Positions 6,448 to 13,787 of a DNA stretch of 19,054 nucleotides are shown piece after piece. Position numbers and translations under genes: made by a program. Positions within the stretch are counted from its first letter, which is position 1, and each line of letters opens with the position of its first letter. The notes under the pieces were generated by a model, which searched no databases, had not been told where the DNA came from, and was given only the letters and a program-made list of their open reading frames with translations. The DNA comes from an uncultured Eubacterium sp. GTDB lineage: Bacteria > Bacillota > Clostridia > Peptostreptococcales > Anaerovoracaceae. The DNA lies in the NCBI GenBank assembly GCA_937894585.1, contig CALBGO010000053.1:1-19054 (forward strand), given 5' to 3'.

Positions 6448-7521
6448 TTATTTTATCACAAACTTCTTTGCTTCTTCTTCGCCTTTCAGAATACGAAGTC
6501 CGCCCAGCGCCAGAGCCTCCATTTCGTTTTCTCCGGCAAGCACTTTGACAGGCGCAATAGATTTCACATAGTCGGTAATTTCGTCGGTCAGCATTTTGGA
6601 GTGAGCAATTCCTCCGGTCAGTACAATTCCCTGTACATCGCCCTTTAAGGCAACAGCCATCTGTCCGATTCCTTTCGCAACCTGATATGCCATCGTATCG
6701 TAAACAAGCTTTGCGGTCTTGTCGCCCTCTTCAACCATTCTTTCCACATCTCTGGCATCGGTAGTTCCCAGATATGCCGCCATACCGCCTTTTCCGCGAA
6801 CCTTCTTCTTCATTTCGTCATAAGTATATTTTCCGCTGTAGCAGAGTTTCAGAATGTCCAGAATCGGAGCAGCTCCTGCTCTTTCCGGCGCCATAGGGCC
6901 TTCATCGTCACCGATAGAGTCCACGATTACGCCCTTTTTATGCGCGCTCATGGAAATGCCGCCGCCCATATGCGCAACCACAACATTGATATCTTCGTAT
7001 TTCATACCGTTTTCGCGAGCAAAACGCATTGCCATAGCGCGACTGTTCAGAACATGGCAGGTACTCTGTTTTACGATTTCCGGATAACCTGTTGTCTTTG
7101 CAATATCAGGAAGGGCTGCACCGGTTACAGGATCGTAAATATACGCCGGAATACCGGCTTTCTCTGCCAGCGCATTTGCGAGAAGTCCGCCTAAAAGAGA
7201 CGCATGAGGCGAGCAATACTCCTCATGACTTAAGGCTTTAACAAGCTCACTGTCCACAACCCAGCCGCCTGTGCCGATACCGCGCACCATGCCGCCTCTT
7301 CCCATAATACCGTCCATATCCTCTGCAGCCATATTGTGTTTTTCCAGAAAATCCTTTACAAACTGCAGACGGTAAGGCACCTGATCGGGCAATTGATGGA
7401 AGCCGGCTAAATCCTCCGTGCTGTGTTCTATCGTTTCCTGAAATAACTTTGTCTCATCCTCATACACAGCCAGTTTTGTACTGGTCGAGCCGGGATTTAT
7501 AATGAGTTGTCTTAAAGCCAT
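6448..7521 (-). CDS. buk: butyrate kinase family acyl kinase
   Basis: This 357-residue enzyme of the acetate/butyrate kinase (ASKHA) family would convert acyl phosphate plus ADP to free acid plus ATP. Motifs are LIINPGSTSTK (residues 6-16, phosphate 1), GRGGMV (about 85-90), DPVTGAALPD (about 132-141), VVAHMGGGIS (about 184-193) and GIVLTGGIA (about 304-312). Length matches characterised butyrate kinases (about 355). Two in-frame ATGs occur; 7521 is chosen since AAGGAG is 7 bases upstream, whereas 7527 would leave 1 base. It lies 78 bases after iorB, with a terminator between. No phosphotransbutyrylase gene is in the window. Given the ior context the physiological substrate could be an aryl- or branched-chain acyl phosphate rather than butyryl phosphate (inference). 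Confidence 0.92.
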   Translation of the reverse strand: MALRQLIINPGSTSTKLAVYEDETKLFQETIEHSTEDLAGFHQLPDQVPYRLQFVKDFLEKHNMAAEDMDGIMGRGGMVRGIGTGGWVVDSELVKALSHEEYCSPHASLLGGLLANALAEKAGIPAYIYDPVTGAALPDIAKTTGYPEIVKQSTCHVLNSRAMAMRFARENGMKYEDINVVVAHMGGGISMSAHKKGVIVDSIGDDEGPMAPERAGAAPILDILKLCYSGKYTYDEMKKKVRGKGGMAAYLGTTDARDVERMVEEGDKTAKLVYDTMAYQVAKGIGQMAVALKGDVQGIVLTGGIAHSKMLTDEITDYVKSIAPVKVLAGENEMEALALGGLRILKGEEEAKKFVIK

Positions 7522-7553
7522 ATTCATTCTCCTTTTCTTTTATAGTATCCGTT

Positions 7554-7587
7554 AAAAAACAGGGCGCCGGTTCAGACTGCCCTGTTT
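7554..7587 (-). terminator. hairpin terminator or attenuator between iorB and buk
   Basis: On the minus strand AAACAGGGC (7587-7579) pairs perfectly with GCCCTGTTT (7565-7557) across a 13-base loop, and the T run continues through 7554. It is a normal intrinsic terminator by sequence but sits inside the ior-buk gene cluster, only 33 bases before the buk start. No convincing separate buk promoter follows it. Confidence 0.8.
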
Positions 7588-7599
7588 CCCGCTTTATTT

Positions 7600-8178
7600 C
7601 TATTTTACAGCATTTGCTCCTACCTGAAAAGCCTTCAGATTCAATTCAACGAATTTTTCTTTTACATTTTTTCTGATAATGTCTTCCCAGTCGATATCAT
7701 CAAGTCCCATCAGCTTTACCAAAGCGCCCAGAAGAATTACATTGGCTGCCTTGACATTTCCCAGCTCTGCTGCCATTTCCGAAGCATTCAGCGTATGCAC
7801 CCGGCTTGCTGCCTTTTTAATCTCATCGATAACATCTTCCGCATACTCCTCTGCACCCGTCAAAACAGTCATGGACGGAATCTTTTCCATATTCACCACG
7901 ACTGCGCCATCCGGTTTCAGATAATCCAAAGTTCTCAAAGCTTCCATCTGCTCGAAGGAAACTACAATGTCGGCAGTACCCTTTTCGATAACCGGTGAAA
8001 AAACCTTTTCTTTTGAGTATCTGACCTGAGAAACCACATCGCCTCCGCGCTGACTCATACCGTGGATTTCACTCATCTTTACATCGTAACCTGCTTCCAT
8101 CAAACCGAAAGTCAGCATTTTCGCAGCGGTAATAGTGCCCTGTCCGCCGACGCCGGATAATAAAATATTCTTTGTCAT
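7600..8178 (-). CDS. iorB: indolepyruvate:ferredoxin oxidoreductase beta subunit
   Basis: The 192-residue protein is the gamma-type subunit (IorB) of the aryl-pyruvate:ferredoxin oxidoreductase. It opens with ILLSGVGGQGTITAAKML (residues 5-22), the hallmark loop of the pyruvate/ketoisovalerate oxidoreductase gamma domain. EIHGMSQRGGDVVSQVRYS follows (about 38-56). The ATG at 8178 has GGAGG 9 bases upstream and lies one base after the iorA stop codon, so translation is coupled; an upstream in-frame start at 8199 lies inside iorA and is rejected. With IorA it forms the complex that decarboxylates indolepyruvate, phenylpyruvate or related 2-oxo acids to acyl-CoA, passing electrons to ferredoxin in the cytoplasm. 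Confidence 0.93.
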   Translation of the reverse strand: MTKNILLSGVGGQGTITAAKMLTFGLMEAGYDVKMSEIHGMSQRGGDVVSQVRYSKEKVFSPVIEKGTADIVVSFEQMEALRTLDYLKPDGAVVVNMEKIPSMTVLTGAEEYAEDVIDEIKKAASRVHTLNASEMAAELGNVKAANVILLGALVKLMGLDDIDWEDIIRKNVKEKFVELNLKAFQVGANAVK

Positions 8179-8179
8179 T

Positions 8180-9958
8180 TTATTTCTCCTCCTTTCCAAT
8201 CGCGCCTACCGGGCAGACCTGTGTGCACACATCGCAGCCTACGCAATCCGCTCTGTTAATATGTATCTTTTTCGCCTCTTTATCGAAAATCAGTGCCGGA
8301 CATCCTGTCTTTTGGCAGGCTTTACAGCCGATGCACTTCTCTGTGTCCACAAGATTCTTCGTTGTAAACAGTCCCGGGAATTCTTCCAAATCCGCCTGTG
8401 AGAATTTTTTCAGCACGCACGGCCATCTTGTTATAATTACCGACGGCTCGGAAAGATCCATAAACGCATCAAGCGCCTCATCCACTTCCGCAAGATTGTT
8501 CGGATTGATGACTTTTACATGTTTTACGCCGATAGCTTTTACCAGTTCCTCGATGTTGATCATATTGGCAGGCTCGCCTTTTACAGTAAAGCCGGTGCCC
8601 GGATTCTGCTGGTGTCCGGTCATACCCGTAATTCTGTTGTCCAAAATAATGTTGATGGTATTGCTGCCGTTATATACCGTATTCATCAGGGAATTGATTC
8701 CGGTGTGGAAGAACGTGGAGTCACCGAGAACGGTTACCACCTTTCTCTTGATTCCCGCTCTGTTAAATACCTGCTGCGCACCGTGTCCCATAGAAATGGA
8801 GCCGCCCATACAAATACAAGCGTCCATAGCGTTGTACGGCGCCCCTGCTGCCAGCGTATAGCAGCCGATATCCCCGGAAATCATAATATCTTTTCTCTTT
8901 CCCAGTCTGTAGAACAGTCCTCTGTGCGGACAGCCCGCGCAGAAGCTCGGCGGTCTTTTGATTACCTTTTCCCTGTCGTATTCCGGCTGAGCCAGTTCCT
9001 GTCCGTAAAGAGCTTTTCTAAGTACATTCGGTGTCATTTCTCCGTAGGACGGGAAGGTATCTTTGCCGTGACAGGAAAATCCCAGTCTCTGTACGAATTC
9101 TTCAATATACGGATCATCTTCTTCTACAATATAAATGGTTTCCACTTTGCTGCAGAAATCTTTGATTTTTTCGGCAGGCATCGGATTGGTAAAGCCCAAT
9201 TTCAGATAAGAAGCACTGTCACCCCAGACTTCCTTGGCATAGTAGTAGGAAGGACCCGAAGCAATGACTCCGATTTTCGTGTCGTGCATTTCCGCAAAGT
9301 TAAACGGTGTGGTTTCGCTGTAGGCTTTCAGTTTTTCGGTTCTTTCTTCAAGCTCTTCCCGCATAACTCTGGCGTGAGCAGGCAGACATACATATCGTTT
9401 CGGCTCCTTTTTCCATTCTTTTACGGGAACCTCTTTTCTTTCTCCGCACTCTACCAGAGACTTGGAATGGCAGACACGGGTAACCATACGCATCATCACA
9501 ACCGCTCCGTAGGTTTCGGACACTTCGTAGGCCTCTTTCATCATATCCAGACATTCCTGACTGTCCGCAGGTTCAAACATCGGCATTTTTCCCATCTTTG
9601 CATAGTTTCTGTTATCCTGCTCGTTCTGGGAAGAAAACATTCCCGGCTCGTCTGCCGTTACGATAACAGAGCCTCCGTTTACTTTCATATACGCAAAGGT
9701 CATCAGAGGGTCAGCCGCCACATTGACGCCCACATGCTTCATAGATGCCATACTTCTTGCGCCTGCCATAGATGCGCCCACTGCCGACTCTACAGCCACT
9801 TTTTCGTTGGGCGCCCACTCTGCATAAATTTCATCATACTTGGCCGCATTTTCCAGAATTTCCGTGCTCGGCGTACCCGGGTATGCTGCGGCATGGCGCA
9901 CGCCCGCTTCATACGCGCCTCTTGCGATGGCTTCATCGCCTGTCAATAATCTTTTCAT
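8180..9958 (-). CDS. iorA: indolepyruvate:ferredoxin oxidoreductase alpha subunit
   Basis: The 592-residue protein is the large IorA subunit, in which pyrimidine-binding, TPP-binding and ferredoxin domains are fused. The N-terminus LLTGDEAIARGAYEAGV and AAYPGTPSTEI (about 25-35) match the alpha-domain. SFCAGCPHRG then GDIGCYTLAAGAPYNAMDAC and the TPP motif VLGDSTFFHTGINSL with IILDN mark the catalytic domain. Two [4Fe-4S] sites close the protein: CIGCKACQKTGCP (from residue 542) and CVGCDVCTQVCP (from 572). Length is normal. ATG 9958 is chosen because GGAGG is 9 bases upstream; the longer frame runs through the promoter. It transfers electrons from 2-oxo acids formed by transamination of aromatic amino acids to ferredoxin. 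Confidence 0.95.
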   Translation of the reverse strand: MKRLLTGDEAIARGAYEAGVRHAAAYPGTPSTEILENAAKYDEIYAEWAPNEKVAVESAVGASMAGARSMASMKHVGVNVAADPLMTFAYMKVNGGSVIVTADEPGMFSSQNEQDNRNYAKMGKMPMFEPADSQECLDMMKEAYEVSETYGAVVMMRMVTRVCHSKSLVECGERKEVPVKEWKKEPKRYVCLPAHARVMREELEERTEKLKAYSETTPFNFAEMHDTKIGVIASGPSYYYAKEVWGDSASYLKLGFTNPMPAEKIKDFCSKVETIYIVEEDDPYIEEFVQRLGFSCHGKDTFPSYGEMTPNVLRKALYGQELAQPEYDREKVIKRPPSFCAGCPHRGLFYRLGKRKDIMISGDIGCYTLAAGAPYNAMDACICMGGSISMGHGAQQVFNRAGIKRKVVTVLGDSTFFHTGINSLMNTVYNGSNTINIILDNRITGMTGHQQNPGTGFTVKGEPANMINIEELVKAIGVKHVKVINPNNLAEVDEALDAFMDLSEPSVIITRWPCVLKKFSQADLEEFPGLFTTKNLVDTEKCIGCKACQKTGCPALIFDKEAKKIHINRADCVGCDVCTQVCPVGAIGKEEK

Positions 9959-10058
9959 AAGGGATTTCCTCCTCATCTTAATGTCTCCAACCTTGCGTTC
10001 TACCGCACAGCCTTTCCTTCGGATACCGTGCGATAAAGCGTTTTGTATCTTTACCCTC

Positions 10059-10087
10059 ATTTTAGGAGCCTTCCCTGCCTTTGTCAA
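10059..10087 (-). promoter_or_regulatory. promoter of the iorA-iorB-buk operon
   Basis: On the minus strand a perfect TTGACA (10087-10082), a 17-base spacer and TAAAAT (10064-10059) give a near-consensus promoter, with start predicted near 10052. The roughly 94-base leader holds a small hairpin, CGCAC (10032-10028) with GTGCG (10008-10004). No T run follows it, so it does not look like a terminator. Confidence 0.8.
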
Positions 10088-10339
10088 TTTATTTACTTAA
10101 AAAGCCGTTTCAACGACGAAAAAAAATATTTTTTTGTTTAATGCGCACAATCATTTCTATATAAAATTGTGAATCATCAACTTTGCATACTTTATACTTA
10201 TTCTCGAAGGAAAGGGTATTCATCAAAGTAAACCCATATATTTTCCGACTTACAGCTGTAGCGCCTGTCCTCTTCATTTCACATTGTACCTGCTCAAATA
10301 CATTTTTTATCCATTTTTCATTATTTTCTGTTAAAATTC
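10088..10339. other. AT-rich divergent intergenic stretch with an uncertain small minus-strand frame
   Basis: Between the ior promoter and the gntR promoter there is no recognised gene. A minus-strand frame with an ATG at 10346 stays open for 78 codons to a stop at 10110-10112, which is long for DNA this AT-rich, and its product is rich in Lys, Asn and aromatic residues. However, it has no Shine-Dalgarno site, its start lies on the gntR -35 box, and I recognise no family. It may be a small gene, a decayed gene or chance. No hairpin or repeat of note was found. Confidence 0.3.
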
Positions 10340-10373
10340 TTGACATTCCGAAAAAAACACCGTAAAATGTCAA
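10340..10373 (+). promoter_or_regulatory. gntR promoter framed by an 8-bp inverted repeat
   Basis: TTGACA (10340-10345), a 17-base spacer and TAAAAT (10363-10368) form a near-consensus promoter with start near 10375, about 20 bases before the gene. TTGACATT (10340-10347) and AATGTCAA (10366-10373) are perfect inverted copies with an 18-base gap, covering both promoter boxes. This could be an autoregulatory operator, though the gap is wider than usual for GntR-family sites. Confidence 0.6.
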
Positions 10374-10394
10374 TAATGAAAAGGATGATATATC

Positions 10395-11042
10395 ATGAAA
10401 AAATCTTCAAAAAAAATTCCTATACGGGACAGAATCTATAATGAAATCAAAGCTGATATTATGAAGGGAAAGTATGAGCCGGGCAGCCGTCTCAGCATTA
10501 CTTCCATTTCCAAAACCATGAAGGTCAGCAATTCTCCTGTCAGAGAGGCAATCTCCATGCTGAACAGGGACGGACTTGTTGATATTTTCCCAAATTCCGG
10601 ACCGCTGGTCATTAAACTTTCCGATAAAAAGCTTTCTGATATTGCGCAGGCAATTTTAAGTATGCTGCTCGGCGCTTTTGAAATCTGTCAGCAGACAGGA
10701 AAAATCGATCAGCTAATCGATCTTCTCAATAAAGCGCTGAATGCACAGATTCATCATCCGCAGGACAGTACCGAACAGGAATATGTACGGTGCTCCATCG
10801 GTTTTGAAAACGCATTTATAGTCTGCTGTGACAATCCATATATCACCCGGCAGTACACCGCCATCGAAGATTTGTTTTATCTGGTTGTACTCTACAACCA
10901 GCAGCGGATTGAAACCGGCAGAAGCCATACAATTATGGAGCATCAGCAGATTCTCGGCGCGATAACAGGCGGCGACTATGTCTCTGCGAAAATGCTGCTT
11001 TCCAGACATTACAACCGTTTCCAAAATGCAGAGGACAAATAA
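10395..11042 (+). CDS. GntR-family transcriptional regulator (FadR/FCD subgroup)
   Basis: The 215-residue protein has an N-terminal winged helix-turn-helix (about residues 8-75), seen in IYNEIKADIMKGKYEPGSRL and VSNSPVREAISMLNRDGLV, typical GntR sequences. The all-helical C-terminal FCD effector domain follows (about 80-210). FCD proteins often hold a metal through Asp-x3-His on one helix and two later His. Here the later ones are present (MEHQQIL and SRHYNRF), but the first pair reads S-I-G-F-E, lacking both Asp and His. The ATG at 10395 has AAGGAT about 8 bases upstream. It is divergent from the ior-buk operon and is the likeliest regulator of it; the ligand may be an aromatic or acyl acid (inference). 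Confidence 0.88.
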   Translation: MKKSSKKIPIRDRIYNEIKADIMKGKYEPGSRLSITSISKTMKVSNSPVREAISMLNRDGLVDIFPNSGPLVIKLSDKKLSDIAQAILSMLLGAFEICQQTGKIDQLIDLLNKALNAQIHHPQDSTEQEYVRCSIGFENAFIVCCDNPYITRQYTAIEDLFYLVVLYNQQRIETGRSHTIMEHQQILGAITGGDYVSAKMLLSRHYNRFQNAEDK

Positions 11043-11127
11043 AACAAGGTAAATCCTTCTATTATCATATGCTGCTCCCCCCCGCTCCTCCTGTTAAACT
11101 GCGGCGGTGGAGAAGTTCCTCAAAAGA

Positions 11128-11168
11128 GTGTCGATACAGACCTTTTCCGTCTGTACCGACGCTTTTTT
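11128..11168 (+). terminator. strong terminator after gntR, overlapping the stop of the convergent gene
   Basis: A 14-bp stem (11128-11141 with 11149-11162, one A-C mismatch and one wobble) with a 7-base loop is followed by six T residues (11163-11168). The T run includes the stop codon (11169-11167) of the convergent minus-strand transporter. On the minus strand only a four-T run follows the stem a few bases on, so termination there is likely weaker. Confidence 0.88.
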
Positions 11169-12246
11169 ATTGACGCCGCCTGTTTTTCATCTGATACCTG
11201 AGAAGGCACAGAAGCAGGAAAATTCCAAGATACCCCGCAAAAGGATAAATTACCGCAATAAGTTTATCAAAGGGAAGCTGCCCCAATAGAAACGCATCTA
11301 AAGTAACAAAAAATGCGATGATAACAGAAGCTCTGCTTCCCGCATCGAAAAGACCGGTGCAGATCGTCCACAGTACCGGCGCCGCTGTAGAAAACACGCC
11401 GCAGAGGAGAACAAAAATAAATATCCCGCTTGCAAAAGGGGAAACGTTTTCCGCAAGAACCAGCGACGGCACTGCCTGTTTTTCTCCCCGAGGAAGTCCC
11501 GACATCATGGCAAGATTCATAAAAATCACCGTAACAGAGAGAAGAACTCCTCCCATAATCCCGCCTGCCGCTGCCTCTTTTGCAGACCTTGCGTCTTTTC
11601 CCAGCGCCATCAGAAAGCCTGCAGAGCTTACCATATTATAGGCGGCGTAAAGAATCCCGCTGAGCCACCAGCTCCCCGCAGGCTGTGTATCTTCCAAATG
11701 AGAAAAATCGATCGTTCCCTTCAAAAAATCGCTGAAGTTAGCTGTAATCGTACAAATTGCAATAAATATACAAAAACCGATGATAAAAGGCCCCATAAGG
11801 CCCACAATGCGAATCAGCTTTGAAAGACCGAAGACAAAAGATGAAAATACTGCGAGAGCCATAAAAAGCCCTCCCGCATAATAACTGAAACCGCAGTATT
11901 CCTGCAGCGCCGCGCCCGCTCCCGAAAGCATCACCGCAAGAACCGCAAAAAGATAAAAAATAACGAACCACTCGAAAAAAAGTCCCGCCGGTTTTCCGCA
12001 AAGAAGCCTGTAGGGCTTTGCTGTTTCATACTCTGCCGCACAATAACCGATTTTCATCATACTGCCGCCCGCCCAGGCAAAAATGATCATACTGATCAGC
12101 GCGGCACCGATACCCATAGCGCCGTAAGAAGTATAAAACTGCAGAATTTCCTGCCCTGTAGCAAAACCGGAGCCTATCTCAAAAGCGATATAGGCCCCGG
12201 CATATTTTATCACACTGGATAATCTGATGTTATTTTTCAAATGCAT
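11167..12246 (-). CDS. YkvI-like multi-pass membrane transporter (APC/LeuT-fold superfamily)
   Basis: The 359-residue protein has about ten hydrophobic segments. Its first helix AYIAFEIGSGFATGQEILQF (residues 18-37) carries the Gly-Ser-Gly unwound-helix pattern of amino acid/sodium symporters and is characteristic of the uncharacterised YkvI family. Other recognisable pieces are YAAYNMVSSAGFLMALG (about 200-216) and a basic C-terminus. Length fits the family (about 350). The ATG at 12246 has AAAGG about 7 bases upstream. It is convergent with gntR and shares its terminator region; upstream lies the pbp gene on the same strand, 203 bases away, with no clear terminator or strong promoter between. 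Substrate unknown; amino acid transport is inference from the fold. Confidence 0.75.
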   Translation of the reverse strand: MHLKNNIRLSSVIKYAGAYIAFEIGSGFATGQEILQFYTSYGAMGIGAALISMIIFAWAGGSMMKIGYCAAEYETAKPYRLLCGKPAGLFFEWFVIFYLFAVLAVMLSGAGAALQEYCGFSYYAGGLFMALAVFSSFVFGLSKLIRIVGLMGPFIIGFCIFIAICTITANFSDFLKGTIDFSHLEDTQPAGSWWLSGILYAAYNMVSSAGFLMALGKDARSAKEAAAGGIMGGVLLSVTVIFMNLAMMSGLPRGEKQAVPSLVLAENVSPFASGIFIFVLLCGVFSTAAPVLWTICTGLFDAGSRASVIIAFFVTLDAFLLGQLPFDKLIAVIYPFAGYLGIFLLLCLLRYQMKNRRRQ

Positions 12247-12315
12247 CCGTCCCTTTCTGTTCCCGCTTCTATTTCCGCGGTTTCAAACCCGCCGGACAAA
12301 AAATTGCACCGGCCT

Positions 12316-12410
12316 ATTCATACACTCTAAATACTATGAAAGAAATCTTTCGCATATGAAAAATTCATACAGTTATTTTTTGCGTTTCATATTCACTTAT
12401 TCCGCATATG
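12316..12410. repeat. two paired short direct repeats upstream of the YkvI-like gene
   Basis: ATTCATACA occurs at 12316-12324 and 12363-12371, and CGCATATG at 12351-12358 and 12403-12410. The order is a-b-a-b with offsets of 47 and 52 bases, so this may be a degenerate tandem duplication or two regulator sites. The rest of the 12247-12449 gap shows no gene and no confident promoter or terminator. Confidence 0.35.
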
Positions 12411-12449
12411 TTTTTTCGTTTATACTGTTTGAAAGTCTGTCTCACACCC

Positions 12450-13787
12450 TTAATCTCTGTTTACCGCAGCCTGCAGCACCGAACTTGCAACAGGCGCCGC
12501 TACAGAACTTCCGTAACCGCCGTTTTCCACACAGACAATAAACGCGTAAGGATGGTCTTCATTTTTAATAAATCCGGTAAACCATGCATTCGGCTCTCTG
12601 CCGTAAACTTCTGCAGTTCCGGACTTGGCATAAATATCAAGCCCCGGAAAATTACTTTCTCCGTAAGTGGATACTACATTGTTCTTCATCATATCCGACA
12701 GCTGCTCTGCAGTTTCTTTATCTATCATTCTGTCCGTATCTTCACCGCCGGAAAATCCTGTATGAAGAATCTTCGGCACCGTACCGATGCCTCCGCGGGC
12801 GATTGCTCCCATGTAAACCAGCATAGAACACGGATTCAGCTCATCATTATACTGACCGATACCCGCCCACGCCAAATTCAGATCGGCATCCTTCGGGAAT
12901 TCGAAGGAACCTTTCGCATTATGAACTCCGTCAATATCATAAGAAGAAGTCAGACCAAGCTTTTCGGTATAACGCTTCATTATGGTTGCACCCACTCTCT
13001 GACTCAAATCCGCAAAAGCACAGTTGCAGGAATTTGCCAGTGCACTTTCAAAGTTTACAGTTCCGTGTGCCGTACCTCCTGCGCAGGTCACCGGTTCCCC
13101 GTTAATGTAACTGGTTCCCGTACAGGTATAAGTCCAGTTATCAAGCCCGTCCACATTTTCAATAGCTGCCGCCGAAGTCACCAGCTTGAAAATAGATCCG
13201 GGAATCAGAGTGCTTGACAGAAATTTATTGATATATGCTCCCGAAGTATCGTCTGCCGAAAATTCCGGCGGATTTGCCGGGTCATATCCGGGAGAGCTGA
13301 CCATACAGAGAATCTCTCCGGTTTCATAATTGTATACACCAACCAGACCATCTCTGCCTCCCAGCGCTTCATATGCCGCCTTTGAAACTTCTGCATCAAC
13401 AGAAAGCTTCAAATCATTTCCTTTTCCCGTAATACTGTAGGTCCCTGTCAGCAAGCTGTAACCCACGATACGATCCTTAAAAACAGACTGGGCTGCCGTT
13501 GCAATATTACCGTCCATATCACCTACGGCATGAAGCGTCGCGCGGCGAATCAGTTCGTCATCATTGTACTTTACACCATCTTTGGTATTCTCCACAAGCA
13601 GCGTACCGTTCACATCATAGACTTTACCGATGGCAAGGCGTCCCTCCGAATAAATATGCCGATTGGCATAAAATGTCGCCCATTCATCTCCGTCGGAAAC
13701 AAACCGGAAGATAAAAATGCAAAGCCCCAGAAACAGTACTGCCGCCAAGGTCAAGCATATAATTGCCCGTTTCTCTAATTTTTTCAA
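12450..13787 (-). CDS. class B penicillin-binding protein (peptidoglycan transpeptidase)
   Basis: The 445-residue protein has a single N-terminal membrane anchor (about residues 9-29) and an extracellular transpeptidase domain that cross-links peptidoglycan. The three active-site motifs are intact: S198-I-F-K201 (SxxK), S253-C-N255 (SxN) and K388-S-G-T391 (KTG-type). It resembles PbpA-type proteins encoded with SEDS genes. The start is TTG at 13787, overlapping the upstream stop as TTGA; a GAGG lies about 10 bases before it and no in-frame ATG or GTG is nearby. The overlap implies translational coupling and a stoichiometric complex with the FHA-SEDS protein. Length is shorter than many PbpA homologues, reflecting a small pedestal domain. 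Four cysteines lie in the extracellular part. Confidence 0.9.
   Translation of the reverse strand: MKKLEKRAIICLTLAAVLFLGLCIFIFRFVSDGDEWATFYANRHIYSEGRLAIGKVYDVNGTLLVENTKDGVKYNDDELIRRATLHAVGDMDGNIATAAQSVFKDRIVGYSLLTGTYSITGKGNDLKLSVDAEVSKAAYEALGGRDGLVGVYNYETGEILCMVSSPGYDPANPPEFSADDTSGAYINKFLSSTLIPGSIFKLVTSAAAIENVDGLDNWTYTCTGTSYINGEPVTCAGGTAHGTVNFESALANSCNCAFADLSQRVGATIMKRYTEKLGLTSSYDIDGVHNAKGSFEFPKDADLNLAWAGIGQYNDELNPCSMLVYMGAIARGGIGTVPKILHTGFSGGEDTDRMIDKETAEQLSDMMKNNVVSTYGESNFPGLDIYAKSGTAEVYGREPNAWFTGFIKNEDHPYAFIVCVENGGYGSSVAAPVASSVLQAAVNRD

Noticed and set aside
8519..9949. Long plus-strand open frame of 476 codons opposite iorA
   Set aside because: It is a shadow of iorA: His/Arg/Phe-rich, with no family resemblance, while the minus-strand frame has TPP and iron-sulfur motifs.
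12408..13217. Plus-strand open frame of 269 codons opposite the penicillin-binding protein gene
   Set aside because: Shadow of the PBP gene; no domain features, and the opposite frame has all three transpeptidase motifs.
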